A stretch of 64,000 bases of DNA from BQJU01 sp965229635 (GCA_965229635.1 OZ245894.1:4588001-4652000); one strand, 5' to 3'. Positions 7,536-16,449 are shown, numbered from the stretch's first letter. A program made the numbers and translations. Notes: generated from the letters alone by a model not told the origin.

Positions 7536-9221
7536 ATGAAAGAACAAAATATAACCTTGTCGGGAAAGCATATCTCCCACTTACCCGCCTCTCTACAATC
7601 CATTGCCAAAGCCTTACAAAACGAAAAGGTACTCAAGCCTTCCAAGGTGGCGCAGATCATCAGAGAAGCTAACGTGCAGCCCACCGATTTGGAACCCTGG
7701 ACGGATTTTGATCATCCGGTGACGGATAGCTATGGGCGCAAAATGGCTTATAAAGGCGATCATTTTGAAATCATGGTGATGTCGTGGGCACCAGGCGACT
7801 TTTCGGCCATCCACGACCACGGCCATACGCAGTGGGGAGCCGTACAAATCTTTGGCCCGGCCGAACACGCTACCTTTCGGGTAGAGGATGGATACATCTC
7901 GACCCTCGCCCGCTGGATTGTCGATCCCGGCGATATTGTGGGCGTTGGACATTCGCTGGTGCACCAGATGGGTAATCCCACTTCTGATACCTTCTTTTTA
8001 AGTCTGCACGTTTACGGAGATGTAGGCCCCATTGACAGTGTGACCGGTGATGCCCGCATTTTTGATTTGGAAAATGAAGCCATTCAACGTGTGGACGGAG
8101 GTGTCTTTTTTGCCCTTCCGGAAAATCAGGTCAACCGCATTGAAGAAGGGCCAAGAGCCGACTTCCCTACCCGATTGCGCCACATGGTAGAATTGATTCG
8201 TCGCTTACGCAAAATGGAAAATCGGGGTGTCAACCAAAGTGGCAAAGACTTACGAGCAGTGATTAATGATGCCTTTTCGGCGGATTACCGCAAAAAACTG
8301 CTCTATTGCCTGGACAATAATACCGATACCAACGACCACCAAAACAATTCCATTTACTGGCGGGCCCTGAACCGGGAAATGCAGGAAACGGCCAAGCTGC
8401 AACGTGAATTACAGGGAGAACAGCGGGCTGTGGATCAATTTCACAAATATGCCGAACTATACGATTCGCTGATTTGTCAGCCTTGCATGGATAGCTTTAT
8501 GCGCCGGTATCTACTCTTCTTTTCCGAAAAATACGGAGTGGAATATTCCGATCAGACCATCATTTCCATTGGAAGCGGAACAGGCCTGGTGGAAAAGTAT
8601 ATGATTGATGAGCTTGGTGTTTCTTATGACAACCTCTACGGTATTGATATCAGTGAAGCCATGGTACAGGAAGCCCGCAAACGCATCCGCGCCGATGTCG
8701 GCAATGTGCTGACCCTCGACCCAAGTATCCGCATGTGGGACATGGCCTTTAGTGGCCTGAATGTCTTCCATTATCTGGAACATACCCGTTTGCAGGAAGC
8801 TATCGAGAAAACAGCGGCCATTATCAAGCCGGGCGGCTATTTCATTGGCGACTTCATCACGCCTGATCATATCCGCTGGTACCCCAACGTAATGTATTCT
8901 GATGATCAAAAAGTGATTTCATTGCGTACGCCTCAATTGATTGAAGAAAACGGTAGTGTTTTCCAGGAAAGTGAAATCACAAATATCAGCTATCAGGATG
9001 GCCCGATGAAGGTCACCTACGCCGGCAAACATCGCCGTTTTTTACCGCCGGTCAACCGGGTACGCACCTATTTTGAAAAGGCATTTGGCGGCCAGGTGGA
9101 TCTGTATGATGCCCATAGCCTTGAATTGATCCCGGAATGGGCGGATAGCTGCGAGTCGACGAGGTATGTGGTGGTGGCGAGGAAGCAATCGAAGTTGGCA
9201 ACTTCGATTATCACTAGATAG
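7536..9221 (+). CDS. Cysteine dioxygenase-like cupin fused to a class I SAM-dependent methyltransferase
   Basis: 561-residue cytoplasmic fusion. Residues about 40-200 form a cysteine-dioxygenase/thiol-dioxygenase cupin with the iron motif IHDHGHTQWG (about 92-101) and a later conserved His (GHSLVHQMGN). Residues about 300-540 form a methyltransferase with motif I ISIGSGTGLVEKY (about 342) and an acidic GIDISEAM loop. The cupin would oxidise a thiol such as cysteine to a sulfinate; the methyltransferase substrate cannot be told. The gene faces away from the sulfur transporter operon and shares its Crp/Fnr site. The fusion of the two activities is unusual. The start follows an AGAAG-rich ribosome-binding region. 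Confidence 0.82.
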   Translation: MKEQNITLSGKHISHLPASLQSIAKALQNEKVLKPSKVAQIIREANVQPTDLEPWTDFDHPVTDSYGRKMAYKGDHFEIMVMSWAPGDFSAIHDHGHTQWGAVQIFGPAEHATFRVEDGYISTLARWIVDPGDIVGVGHSLVHQMGNPTSDTFFLSLHVYGDVGPIDSVTGDARIFDLENEAIQRVDGGVFFALPENQVNRIEEGPRADFPTRLRHMVELIRRLRKMENRGVNQSGKDLRAVINDAFSADYRKKLLYCLDNNTDTNDHQNNSIYWRALNREMQETAKLQRELQGEQRAVDQFHKYAELYDSLICQPCMDSFMRRYLLFFSEKYGVEYSDQTIISIGSGTGLVEKYMIDELGVSYDNLYGIDISEAMVQEARKRIRADVGNVLTLDPSIRMWDMAFSGLNVFHYLEHTRLQEAIEKTAAIIKPGGYFIGDFITPDHIRWYPNVMYSDDQKVISLRTPQLIEENGSVFQESEITNISYQDGPMKVTYAGKHRRFLPPVNRVRTYFEKAFGGQVDLYDAHSLELIPEWADSCESTRYVVVARKQSKLATSIITR

Positions 9222-9244
9222 TTGCAGTTGCCAACTGCAACTAT
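9187..9244. repeat. Two adjacent near-identical-core palindromes at a gene end
   Basis: The first is a perfect 23-bp palindrome with a one-base centre (9187-9209; arm AATCGAAGTTG). It lies inside the last codons of the cupin-methyltransferase gene. The second spans 9218-9244 with 13-bp arms (ATAGTTGCAGTTG) and begins at the stop codon. Both share the core AGTTG-N-CAACT. There is no T-tract, so they are better read as REP-like palindromic elements than as ordinary terminators. Confidence 0.6.
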
Positions 9245-9271
9245 AATATTCAAATTCTTTATATCTTTAGC

Positions 9272-9287
9272 GGGGTAACAATACCCC
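9272..9287 (+). promoter_or_regulatory. Small hairpin just upstream of the SIR2-like gene start
   Basis: GGGGTA (9272-9277) pairs with TACCCC (9282-9287) around a four-base loop and ends 5 bp before the ATG at 9292. It could mask the ribosome-binding region. A -7-like TATCTTTA lies just upstream (9262-9269). The regulatory role is inference. Confidence 0.35.
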
Positions 9288-9291
9288 ATTT

Positions 9292-10440
9292 ATGTCAGCG
9301 ACAAACACCGAGACCAACCCATTGGAGAATGTAGATTGGGAAGATGTACTGGACACCCTGGAGGAGCAAAAATGTGTGCTTTTCCTGGGCAGTGGAGCCT
9401 TCAGTGCACCCGGGGGTGGTGATATCAATACGGCCCTTCATCACTACCTCGACGCCGATAATCCCGAGCACAAATACATCAATGTTAGCAATCCGGATGG
9501 TTTTTTTCTCTTTAAAAAGAGCCGCTACAAGCGCCGGGTGATTGGCGAAATGCGTGATTTTTTCAATCAGCCCTTTCCTGAAACGGAGGCCCAATTTGGC
9601 CGACTCGCCCGCCTGCCCTTTCCAATGATTGTGACCCTCACTCCGGATAATATTCTTTCGCGGGTATTTGATGCCATGGGGTTTGAGAGTCAGCTCGATT
9701 TTTATCATTTAAGAAAAAAGGCGGGGGACGAATTCAAGAAGCCGACGGGGGAAAAGCCATTGATTTACAATCTTTTGGGCAATGTGGAAGAACCGGAAAG
9801 TATGGTCCTCACCCACAGCGACTTCTTTGATTACCTGCAATCGGTTTTTGTGGAGGGAAACCGGATGCACGTTGCGCTCAGAGAGGAGCTGGAGGCCATG
9901 GATCGTTATATTTTTCTGGGGTTACCCTATGAAAAATGGTACTTCCAACTGCTTCTGCGAGTGTTGTCCCTTCATTCTGAAAAGCTCAGTGAAATAGAAC
10001 GAATGGCCCTGAAGGAATTTGAGGACCCTCGCCTGCACAAGATTTATACGGACGAATTTAAACTGGAGTTTTTTCCAGCGAATACCGAAGAGTTTATTGG
10101 TGAACTATACCGCCGTTGTGAAGCCGCCAATTTACTAAAAACGGTGCCCGAAGTTGATCCTTCCTTTGCCAATTTACCCGATCCTACGCAGGAACAACTG
10201 CTGGAGTGGGTAGCCAAAGCCGAGACGGAAAAGGCCATGATTCACCTCAAGGTATTTTTGGATCGGCGAAAGCCAAAATCTTCTGAGTTGGTGAATGAGT
10301 TGACCGTTTTGCGCAACCAGTACAATCTTTTGCAACAAAGACAGCTGCGCGGCACGATCGACTCGCGGGACTTTCCGGTTGAAAATCAGCAGATTATCGA
10401 GCGTTTGCTGAATCTGATCGCTAAATCCTTTAACCTCTGA
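9292..10440 (+). CDS. SIR2-like domain protein (candidate NAD-consuming effector)
   Basis: 382 residues. The N-terminal half resembles SIR2-like domains of bacterial conflict systems: VLFLGSGAFSAPGGGD (about 29-44, nucleotide-binding GSGAF), an MIVTLTPDNILSR segment like the T-x-N-D/N motif near 105, and LIYNLLGNVEEPESMVLTHSDFFDYL near 165, typical of SIR2_2 domains. The C-terminal part (about 280-382) is helical, with charged residues and a possible effector-associated adaptor domain. It is followed 5 bp later by a STAND NTPase gene, a pairing known from NAD-depleting defence. The catalytic His is not certain. Confidence 0.68.
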   Translation: MSATNTETNPLENVDWEDVLDTLEEQKCVLFLGSGAFSAPGGGDINTALHHYLDADNPEHKYINVSNPDGFFLFKKSRYKRRVIGEMRDFFNQPFPETEAQFGRLARLPFPMIVTLTPDNILSRVFDAMGFESQLDFYHLRKKAGDEFKKPTGEKPLIYNLLGNVEEPESMVLTHSDFFDYLQSVFVEGNRMHVALREELEAMDRYIFLGLPYEKWYFQLLLRVLSLHSEKLSEIERMALKEFEDPRLHKIYTDEFKLEFFPANTEEFIGELYRRCEAANLLKTVPEVDPSFANLPDPTQEQLLEWVAKAETEKAMIHLKVFLDRRKPKSSELVNELTVLRNQYNLLQQRQLRGTIDSRDFPVENQQIIERLLNLIAKSFNL

Positions 10441-10445
10441 TTGTG

Positions 10446-12104
10446 ATGGAAAAAAGATACCGTTATCCGGGCGTTACGCCGTTTTCCACCGGTCAGGCCT
10501 CCATATTTTTTGGACGTGAACAGGACACCTCCGATCTCTATCGATTGATTCGGCGGGAAGCCCTGGTTGTGCTTTATGGTAAAAGTGGCTTGGGAAAGAG
10601 TTCGCTGCTCAATGCGGGTATCATTCCCCGCTGTGAGAAGGAAGGAGAATACACGCCTTTGACCATCAGGTTTGGTGCCTGGACTGAAAATACAGAAGAT
10701 TTACCGCTAGATCGCTGCAAAAAGGTACTGTCGGAAAAAGTGAACGCCCCTACTCTACTCGAACAGTTATTGCCCGACGATGATTCTCTTTGGACGTATG
10801 CTAAGGCACACCAGCTGCACGCTCAGGAAAATGGAAGCGGTGGTCGCATTCTGTTGCTTTTTGATCAATTTGAAGAATTATTTAGTTATCCGGAGGAGGC
10901 CATATTGGCGTTTCGGCAGGAATTATCAGAGCTGTTGAATACCGGCTTGCCGCTGCGATTTCGGCGGACGCTGGATCGTACGGAACTTGATTTATCGGAA
11001 GAACAGGAAGACTTGCTGGAAATGCCCCTGGAAGCCAGGGTGGTCTTTGCCATACGTTCGGACCGTATGCATTTATTGGACCGGCTGAAAGACTATTTGC
11101 CGACCATTCTGCGTCATACTTTTGAGTTAAAAGCCCTGTCTGAGGAAGATGCAAAAGATGCCATTTTATTACCGGCACAGGCAGAAGGCGATTTTCAAAC
11201 GCCACCTTTTGCCTATACCGATGATGCGTTAAATCACTTGTTGCAGTATCTGAAAGATCCTCAGGATCAGCGCATTGAAGGTATTTTGCTGCAAATGTTG
11301 TGTGAGCACTATGAGCGAAGACAGGTAGAAGCTCAGGGCGTTACGCTACTCGATTCGCCGCATATAGGTGATCCAAAACTAGTGGTTAAGAAATACTATG
11401 ACGAAAAAATTGAGGGCTTGCCTACAAACAAGCAGATATCTGCACGTAGATTCATTGAGGAAGGATTGGTTTCGGAGGGCGAAGCCATGCGGTTGAGTTT
11501 ACACGAAAGCTATATCCTGCAAGAATTTGGCATTGAAAAAAGCCTGTTGGAGGACCTGGTAGACAGCCGACTGCTGCGCTCTGAGCCCTACCTACGTGGC
11601 GGTTACACCTACGAACTGTCGCATGACCGATTGGTAAACCCCGTATTGCAGGCCCGTAATCAAAGAAGAGAAGAAGAAGCCAAGCAGGAAGCCGAACGTC
11701 AGGCCAAAGAACTAAAGACGGCCCGAAGAGTACAAACCCTGTGGGGATTACTTGCTATTGCACTTTTCGCCTTTATCATGGTTAGTTATTTTGCCTGGGA
11801 CGCTAATGTTAAAAAATTGGAGGCTGAAAAAGCTCGATGGGAAGCCCATGAACAATTTGTACAGTTAGAGCGACAAAGACAGATTGCCGAAAAGGCACTG
11901 GCCGATTATTTTGCGGAAAAATTGGCTTCAGAACGTTTAACTTTTGAGAACCTTGCATTAAGATCAGAAACAATTTTAGAGGTAGGTGGTTGCCCTAAAG
12001 ATTTGCTGCATAAAATGCAGGAAATTACTTTGACTCACCCGGACAGCACAGGGATGAGAAGCCAAATAGAAAGATTATATAAAAAAAATCCGTCCTGTCG
12101 CTAA
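10446..12104 (+). CDS. Novel STAND NTPase (nSTAND1-type) with C-terminal membrane segment and coiled coil
   Basis: About 552 residues; ATG at 10446, with a GTG three bases earlier also possible. The opening YPGVTPFSTGQASIFFGRE is the typical start of nSTAND1 NTPase domains. Walker A is GKSGLGKSS (about 45-53), Walker B is ILLLFDQFEELF (about 140), and a sensor-like VVFAIRSDRMHLLDRL and winged-helix region with LSHDRLV follow. A charged coiled coil, one membrane helix (about 431-450) and a second coiled coil end the protein. No repeat sensor domain is attached. It likely oligomerises at the inner membrane and works with the SIR2-like protein 5 bp upstream (inference). Confidence 0.8.
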   Translation: MEKRYRYPGVTPFSTGQASIFFGREQDTSDLYRLIRREALVVLYGKSGLGKSSLLNAGIIPRCEKEGEYTPLTIRFGAWTENTEDLPLDRCKKVLSEKVNAPTLLEQLLPDDDSLWTYAKAHQLHAQENGSGGRILLLFDQFEELFSYPEEAILAFRQELSELLNTGLPLRFRRTLDRTELDLSEEQEDLLEMPLEARVVFAIRSDRMHLLDRLKDYLPTILRHTFELKALSEEDAKDAILLPAQAEGDFQTPPFAYTDDALNHLLQYLKDPQDQRIEGILLQMLCEHYERRQVEAQGVTLLDSPHIGDPKLVVKKYYDEKIEGLPTNKQISARRFIEEGLVSEGEAMRLSLHESYILQEFGIEKSLLEDLVDSRLLRSEPYLRGGYTYELSHDRLVNPVLQARNQRREEEAKQEAERQAKELKTARRVQTLWGLLAIALFAFIMVSYFAWDANVKKLEAEKARWEAHEQFVQLERQRQIAEKALADYFAEKLASERLTFENLALRSETILEVGGCPKDLLHKMQEITLTHPDSTGMRSQIERLYKKNPSCR

Positions 12105-12221
12105 AACAGGTACTTGTCTTTTTCCAAAGTTATTTATTCAATCAGTTTCCCCCAAAAAAACACCCCATACCAATAGCGATACAGGGCGTCCAATTACATT
12201 AAAATTGTTGTTTTTTGAGCC

Positions 12222-13415
12222 TTAAAACTCCCTCCCCCTCAACATCCCGTGCCAGTACATTCTCGGCAGGCCGTAAGCTTTCAGGGCGTACATGCTGTAG
12301 CGCTCCTGTCCCTGATCAAAGGGGAAGCTTTCCATCGGCTGCTTGTCGTAGTCAAACTCGGCGAGGATGAGGCTGCCGTAGCCGGTGACCAGCGGACAGG
12401 AAGTGTAGCCGTTGTAGGCTTTGGGAAGGTCCTGGCCTTGTAAGTATGCCATGATGTTTTCCGTAGTGGTTGGTGCCTGTTTGCGGATGGCGGCGCCGGT
12501 TTTGGAAGTCGGCAGGTTGCTGCAATCTCCCAGGGAGAAGACATTGGGGAAACGCACGTGCTGAGTGGTTTCCTTATTCACTTCTACCCATCCGGTATCG
12601 GCGGCTAATGGGCTGTTTTTGATAAAATCCGGGGCGCTCATTGGGGGCGTCACGTGGATCATGTCGTACTTTTCGGTAGTCTTTTCACCGGTTTCCAGGT
12701 GTTGGAAGATGGCTTCTTTTTTATCCGAATGTAATGCTACCAATTCAGTATTCCATACCCGGTCAATGCCGTAGCGGTCGGCAACCTTGGTGAGGGAATC
12801 GGCATATTTTTTCACGGCAAAGATACCGGGACCGGCCTTGATAAATTTCTTGGTGATCTTATTGCCTACTCCGTGCTTGCGCCAGTAGTCGGACGCCAGG
12901 TAGGTAATCTTGATCGGTGCGCCACCACACTTAATCGGTGTAGATGGGTGGGTGAAGATGGCGGTGCCGCTCTTCAGGTTTTTGATGTTTTCGAAGGTGC
13001 TTTCTACGGTATTGTAGTCGTAGTTGCTACACACTCCGGTACCCGGTTTGCCTACGCTTTCCTTCAAGCCCGGGATGTTGCCCCAGTTGATCTGAATACC
13101 GGCGGCTACCACCAATACGTCGTAAGTATGGGTTTCACCATTGGCCAGGGTAACACTATTTTTTTCAGGGTCAAAACTTTTGACAAATTCCTTGATCCAG
13201 GTCGCTCCCGGTGGGATATAATCGGCTTCCTCGCGTTGGGTTTCTTCTTTTGGGAATACGCCTGCACCCACAAGGGTCCACAAGGGTTGGTAATAATGCT
13301 TATCGGCCGGATCGATGATGGTGACCTCAGGAGCATTGGGTTTATTGCGCAACATAGCGCCTACAGTGAGTCCGGCACTACCGCCGCCGATGATTAAGAC
13401 TTCGTGATGAGCCAT
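12222..13415 (-). CDS. sqr: Sulfide:quinone oxidoreductase, type II (SQOR-like)
   Basis: 397-residue FAD flavoprotein at the inner membrane that oxidises sulfide to persulfide and passes electrons to quinone. FAD-binding GGGSAG is at residues 10-15. The redox cysteine pair corresponds to that of mitochondrial SQOR: C163 in IKCGGAPIKITYL and C340 in YTSCPLVTGYGS. A C-terminal aromatic/basic stretch (YGLPRMYWHGMLRGREF) is typical of the membrane anchor. The DUF1641 gene lies 49 bp upstream on the same strand. The product would feed the persulfide dioxygenase at 1974-3383 and electrons could reach the bd oxidase. No GTGA-N6-TCAC site lies directly upstream. Confidence 0.93.
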   Translation of the reverse strand: MAHHEVLIIGGGSAGLTVGAMLRNKPNAPEVTIIDPADKHYYQPLWTLVGAGVFPKEETQREEADYIPPGATWIKEFVKSFDPEKNSVTLANGETHTYDVLVVAAGIQINWGNIPGLKESVGKPGTGVCSNYDYNTVESTFENIKNLKSGTAIFTHPSTPIKCGGAPIKITYLASDYWRKHGVGNKITKKFIKAGPGIFAVKKYADSLTKVADRYGIDRVWNTELVALHSDKKEAIFQHLETGEKTTEKYDMIHVTPPMSAPDFIKNSPLAADTGWVEVNKETTQHVRFPNVFSLGDCSNLPTSKTGAAIRKQAPTTTENIMAYLQGQDLPKAYNGYTSCPLVTGYGSLILAEFDYDKQPMESFPFDQGQERYSMYALKAYGLPRMYWHGMLRGREF

Positions 13416-13464
13416 TTTCGTTTATTTTTGGTGTGGGCAATGGTTTATTGCCACGACACAGGTT

Positions 13465-14235
13465 TTACAAATGTTTTCCAAGATGTTTTAAGAAAGTCAT
13501 CAAAAAGCCCATGGCTCTTTGACGGTCGGGATCGCTCATGGCACGTAGCAGTCCAAAAGTTCCAACCTTGCTCGGTGGTTCTGCCTTGGCTTCAATCAAG
13601 GCCCGGTTGGCCGACTGAGCTACCGACATTAAGGTTCGAGTATCGTAACCTTTTTCCAGGGCCTGTTTGGTGAATTCATCAAAGGCATCCATCGACATGG
13701 CAATGAGTCCGGGCAGCTGATCGGCAAATTGCAGGGCGCTGTCCATTCTTTCGGCCATTTCCGGAGCGGTGAGCTTTTCAGTGATCTGGAGGGCTGTACG
13801 CAGTCGCTCATCAATATCGACGCCACGGTCTGCCGCCCGGCGGTAGGTTTCATCTACCATGTCGCCCATCATTGCGGTGAGCCCTGGTGCTTGATCGGCA
13901 GCCTGGATGAGGCTATCGAGCTTTTCCATCATGGTGGGGCTGGTTAGCTTTTCAGCAATGGCGAGGGCATTTTTCAACCGCTCGTCAATATTCACACCAT
14001 TGGCATCAGCCCGGCGATAGGCTTCATCGACCATATCCCCCGTCATAGCCACTAGACCTGGTCCCTGATGCATGACATTGGCCAAGCCATCCACGGCTCG
14101 TTCGAGGGTGTCGATCCTGGCCAGCAGGTGTTCAATTGCCTGCAGCGTTCGCTCTTCCGACAATCGTCGCTGAATGGCTTGCCCCGTTTCGGTGCTTTCC
14201 CACGTCGAGGCCGCACCATTGGTATCACTTTTCAT
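13465..14235 (-). CDS. DUF1641 protein with internal repeats, partner of sulfide:quinone reductase
   Basis: About 256 residues from ATG 14235 (an upstream ATG at 14253 is also possible). The protein contains three copies of a roughly 55-residue unit of the form PGLxAMxGDMVDExYRRAxxxGVxIDERLxxAxxIxEKLT; the third is diverged. DUF1641 proteins are often encoded beside SQR or formate dehydrogenase; their biochemical role is not established. It lies upstream of the SQR gene in what is likely a two-gene operon. No signal peptide or membrane helix was seen. Confidence 0.8.
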   Translation of the reverse strand: MKSDTNGAASTWESTETGQAIQRRLSEERTLQAIEHLLARIDTLERAVDGLANVMHQGPGLVAMTGDMVDEAYRRADANGVNIDERLKNALAIAEKLTSPTMMEKLDSLIQAADQAPGLTAMMGDMVDETYRRAADRGVDIDERLRTALQITEKLTAPEMAERMDSALQFADQLPGLIAMSMDAFDEFTKQALEKGYDTRTLMSVAQSANRALIEAKAEPPSKVGTFGLLRAMSDPDRQRAMGFLMTFLKHLGKHL

Positions 14236-14390
14236 AGAAGTATATTTAGGCAAGAGTTAAAATTTCATACACTAAAATGATTGGATGGCAATTGATTTTT
14301 GGAAAGATATTGCCTGGAAAATCATTTGAACAAACGAATATATGAAAATATGTTCATTTATTAAAATGAAATATTGTTTTTCTTGTGTTT

Positions 14391-14600
14391 GGAACCACAA
14401 AAGAGACAAAAGAAAACAAAAGAATGACTGGAAAATTTTTTAGCAGCTTCTTTGTTTTAAGCAGCCATCTGATCAAAGCGAATTACGAGTGCAATAAGTG
14501 AATACATGGATGCGAAGAGAATCACCGAAAAGGTGGTTGTCTTCGCAACTCTATTGTGATCTTTGTTCCTTTTGTGGTTCCAAAAGTCAACATCATGTGT
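14391..14600. repeat. Dispersed intergenic repeat, copy B (long inverted repeat)
   Basis: The left arm GGAACCACAAAAGAGACAAA starts at 14391 and the right arm ATCTTTGTTCCTTTTGTGG runs to GTTCC at 14581; the arms are imperfect inverted copies. Inside is a smaller hairpin (CGAAGA... CACC... GGTG... TCTTCG, about 14514-14546). AAAAGTCAACATC follows at 14583-14595. This fills most of the gene-free stretch 14254-14619, with nothing else recognisable. Copies A and C share the arms and the tag. Confidence 0.55.
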
Positions 14601-14619
14601 TCTTTCTCCTTTAGATACG

Positions 14620-15258
14620 CTATATCTTCACCTGGTTTCTTCCCAGTTCTACCCTACCCATCTTTTCCAGTTGTTTGAGCAAACGGGAGATGGCTTCGCG
14701 CGAAGCATTCAAGTCATCAGCGATTTCCTGGTGGGTCACGTTGATGACATTGGAATTAATAGCACTGGCCTTTTTTTCTAAGTAGTCGATCAGCCGTTCG
14801 TCGAGCTTTTTGAAGGCGATGTAGTCGAGGGTTTTGACGAGTTCCAGCATGCGATTGTCGTAGGACAACATCACAAAATTTTTCCAACTTTGGTATTTGC
14901 TGATCCATTCATCTACATAGCGGATGGGAATACCGATGATGGTGGTATCGTCTTCGGCAACGGTGCGAATGAAGCTTTTTTTGTCCATCATACAGCAGGT
15001 GAACGACATGGAGCAGGTCTGGCCTTCCTGTAGGAAATACAGGAACAATTCATTGCCATCTTCATCTTCCCGTGAGACCTTGATGCTGCCTTTGATCACC
15101 AATGGCACCATCTTGATGTAACTGCCGTAATCCATGATGACTTCACCGGCTTTGAAGTCGTAAATATTGGCTACAGCCACCAAATCCTCCTGAAGCTGCC
15201 GCTCTGCAATTTGCGGGAAATACGTTCTGACGAGTTGCAGAATATTCTCTTTGGTCAT
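14620..15258 (-). CDS. Crp/Fnr family transcriptional regulator 1
   Basis: About 212 residues from ATG 15258 (MTKENILQLV; an upstream ATG at 15282 adds eight residues). The N-terminal two thirds form a cyclic-nucleotide-binding-like beta barrel (VPLVIKGSIKVSREDEDGNELFLYFL). The C-terminal winged helix has the recognition segment VTHQEIADDLNASREAISRLLKQLEKMG. No N-terminal Fe-S cysteine cluster is seen, but CSMSFTCCM sits where a sensing site could be. A good candidate to bind the GTGA-N6-TCAC palindromes in this region. Closely paralogous to the regulator at 15625. Confidence 0.9.
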   Translation of the reverse strand: MTKENILQLVRTYFPQIAERQLQEDLVAVANIYDFKAGEVIMDYGSYIKMVPLVIKGSIKVSREDEDGNELFLYFLQEGQTCSMSFTCCMMDKKSFIRTVAEDDTTIIGIPIRYVDEWISKYQSWKNFVMLSYDNRMLELVKTLDYIAFKKLDERLIDYLEKKASAINSNVINVTHQEIADDLNASREAISRLLKQLEKMGRVELGRNQVKI

Positions 15259-15291
15259 ATTTGTTTTGATTAAAGTATACAAATGGGTTGT

Positions 15292-15468
15292 CTACTTTTC
15301 AGCCAGTTGTTGTTCGATTCTCTCCAACCGTTTAGCCAGTTCTTCCAGCTTGTGCAAAATGAGGATATGCGTTTTCTTGGCATCAATGCCCACCGGACTG
15401 GAATCGCTGTGGATTTCTTTGGCAATGGCGTCGTAAGTTGCCTTTTCAATTTTGAAATTTTCGGTCAT
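15292..15468 (-). CDS. Small conserved-looking coiled-coil protein (58 residues)
   Basis: Frame from ATG 15468 to TAG 15292, beginning MTENFKIEKATYDAIAKE and ending in an amphipathic helix (LHKLEELAKRLERIEQQLAEK). It lies on the same strand as Crp/Fnr regulator 1, 33 bp upstream of its start, and between the two regulators. The composition and regular heptads argue for a real gene; the function is not known. It may be cotranscribed with the regulator. Confidence 0.6.
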   Translation of the reverse strand: MTENFKIEKATYDAIAKEIHSDSSPVGIDAKKTHILILHKLEELAKRLERIEQQLAEK

Positions 15469-15624
15469 GACTTGGATGGTTTTAAGGAACCTAAATAATT
15501 ATGTGAATATATGAAAGAATTTTCATGTTTTTTAAATAAAACACCCTACCCCACCAAATGGTTACGAACGGACTACTCTTTGCGAGGAAAAAATGATGAT
15601 ATTTACTTTATCAACTGCTGATTC

Positions 15625-16275
15625 ATGGAAGTAGCCCAACTCATTCGTCAAATCAGAACACTTTTTCCGGCTTTTAAGCAAACGGAGCTAATCGAAAAAA
15701 TTGCTGCAGCCGGACAATGGCTTGAAATACCGGCCGGAGACCAGATTATGGATGCAGGCGATTTGATTCGCATCGTGCCTTTGGTGGTTTCGGGTTCGGT
15801 AAAAATCATTCGTGAGGATGAGGACGGTCACGAAATCTTCCTATACTACGTCACTCCCGGTGAAAGCTGTGCGATGACCCTGGCCTCTTGTGTTCGACGG
15901 GAGAAAAGTGCCATAAAAGCCATTGTGGAAAGTCCGGCGCATATCCTGGCCATACCAGTTCAAAGTATTTACGACTTTATGCATCAGTATCCCAGTTGGA
16001 ATGAATTTATGGCCGAAACCTACGCCCACCGGTTTGATGAGATACTGGCAGTAGTTGACAATATTGCTTTTCACAAAATGGATGAAAGACTGTTGGCCTA
16101 TCTGACCAATAAATCAAAACTTTTGGGTACCAAAAAACTGACACTCTCCAAGACAGATGTCGCTAAAGACCTCAATAGCTCCCGTGAGGTTATTTCCCGA
16201 TTGATGAAGCAAATGGAAAAGAACCGGATGATCAACATGTCGGGCAGCACCATTGAATTACTGATCGAGGCGTGA
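15625..16275 (+). CDS. Crp/Fnr family transcriptional regulator 2
   Basis: 216-residue paralogue of the regulator at 14620-15258: shared stretches include VPLVVSGSVKIIREDEDGHE and CAMTLASC at the same place as CSMSFTCC. The C-terminal helix-turn-helix is LSKTDVAKDLNSSREVISRLMKQMEK. It is divergent from regulator 1 and the 58-residue gene. Fe-S ligands of classical Fnr are absent, so the signal may be redox at the paired cysteines, haem or a nucleotide (inference). An ATGAAA-N4-TTTCAT inverted repeat lies about 110 bp upstream. Confidence 0.9.
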   Translation: MEVAQLIRQIRTLFPAFKQTELIEKIAAAGQWLEIPAGDQIMDAGDLIRIVPLVVSGSVKIIREDEDGHEIFLYYVTPGESCAMTLASCVRREKSAIKAIVESPAHILAIPVQSIYDFMHQYPSWNEFMAETYAHRFDEILAVVDNIAFHKMDERLLAYLTNKSKLLGTKKLTLSKTDVAKDLNSSREVISRLMKQMEKNRMINMSGSTIELLIEA

Positions 16276-16319
16276 CTAAAATCACGCCACCTCCCTCTCC
16301 TACCCTTTATCTTTGAAGT

Positions 16320-16421
16320 ATGAAACAGTTACCAAATTGGGCCAAAATTGTGGTTGCCTGCATCATTTGCCTGAGCATCTTCACGGCCCTCGGCTTTCTG
16401 ATCAGTCATTTTATTCATTAA
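16320..16421 (+). CDS. Very small single-pass membrane protein (33 residues)
   Basis: ATG at 16320 to TAA at 16419-16421. The product begins MKQLPNWAKIVVACIICLSI and ends in SHFIH, with one hydrophobic helix. It lies between regulator 2 and the YgaP-like gene on the same strand, 28 bp before the latter. Reading as a gene rests on position and clean hydrophobic composition; the function is unknown. Confidence 0.45.
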   Translation: MKQLPNWAKIVVACIICLSIFTALGFLISHFIH

Positions 16422-16449
16422 AGTTCATTCACTAAAACTAAACGAAACC

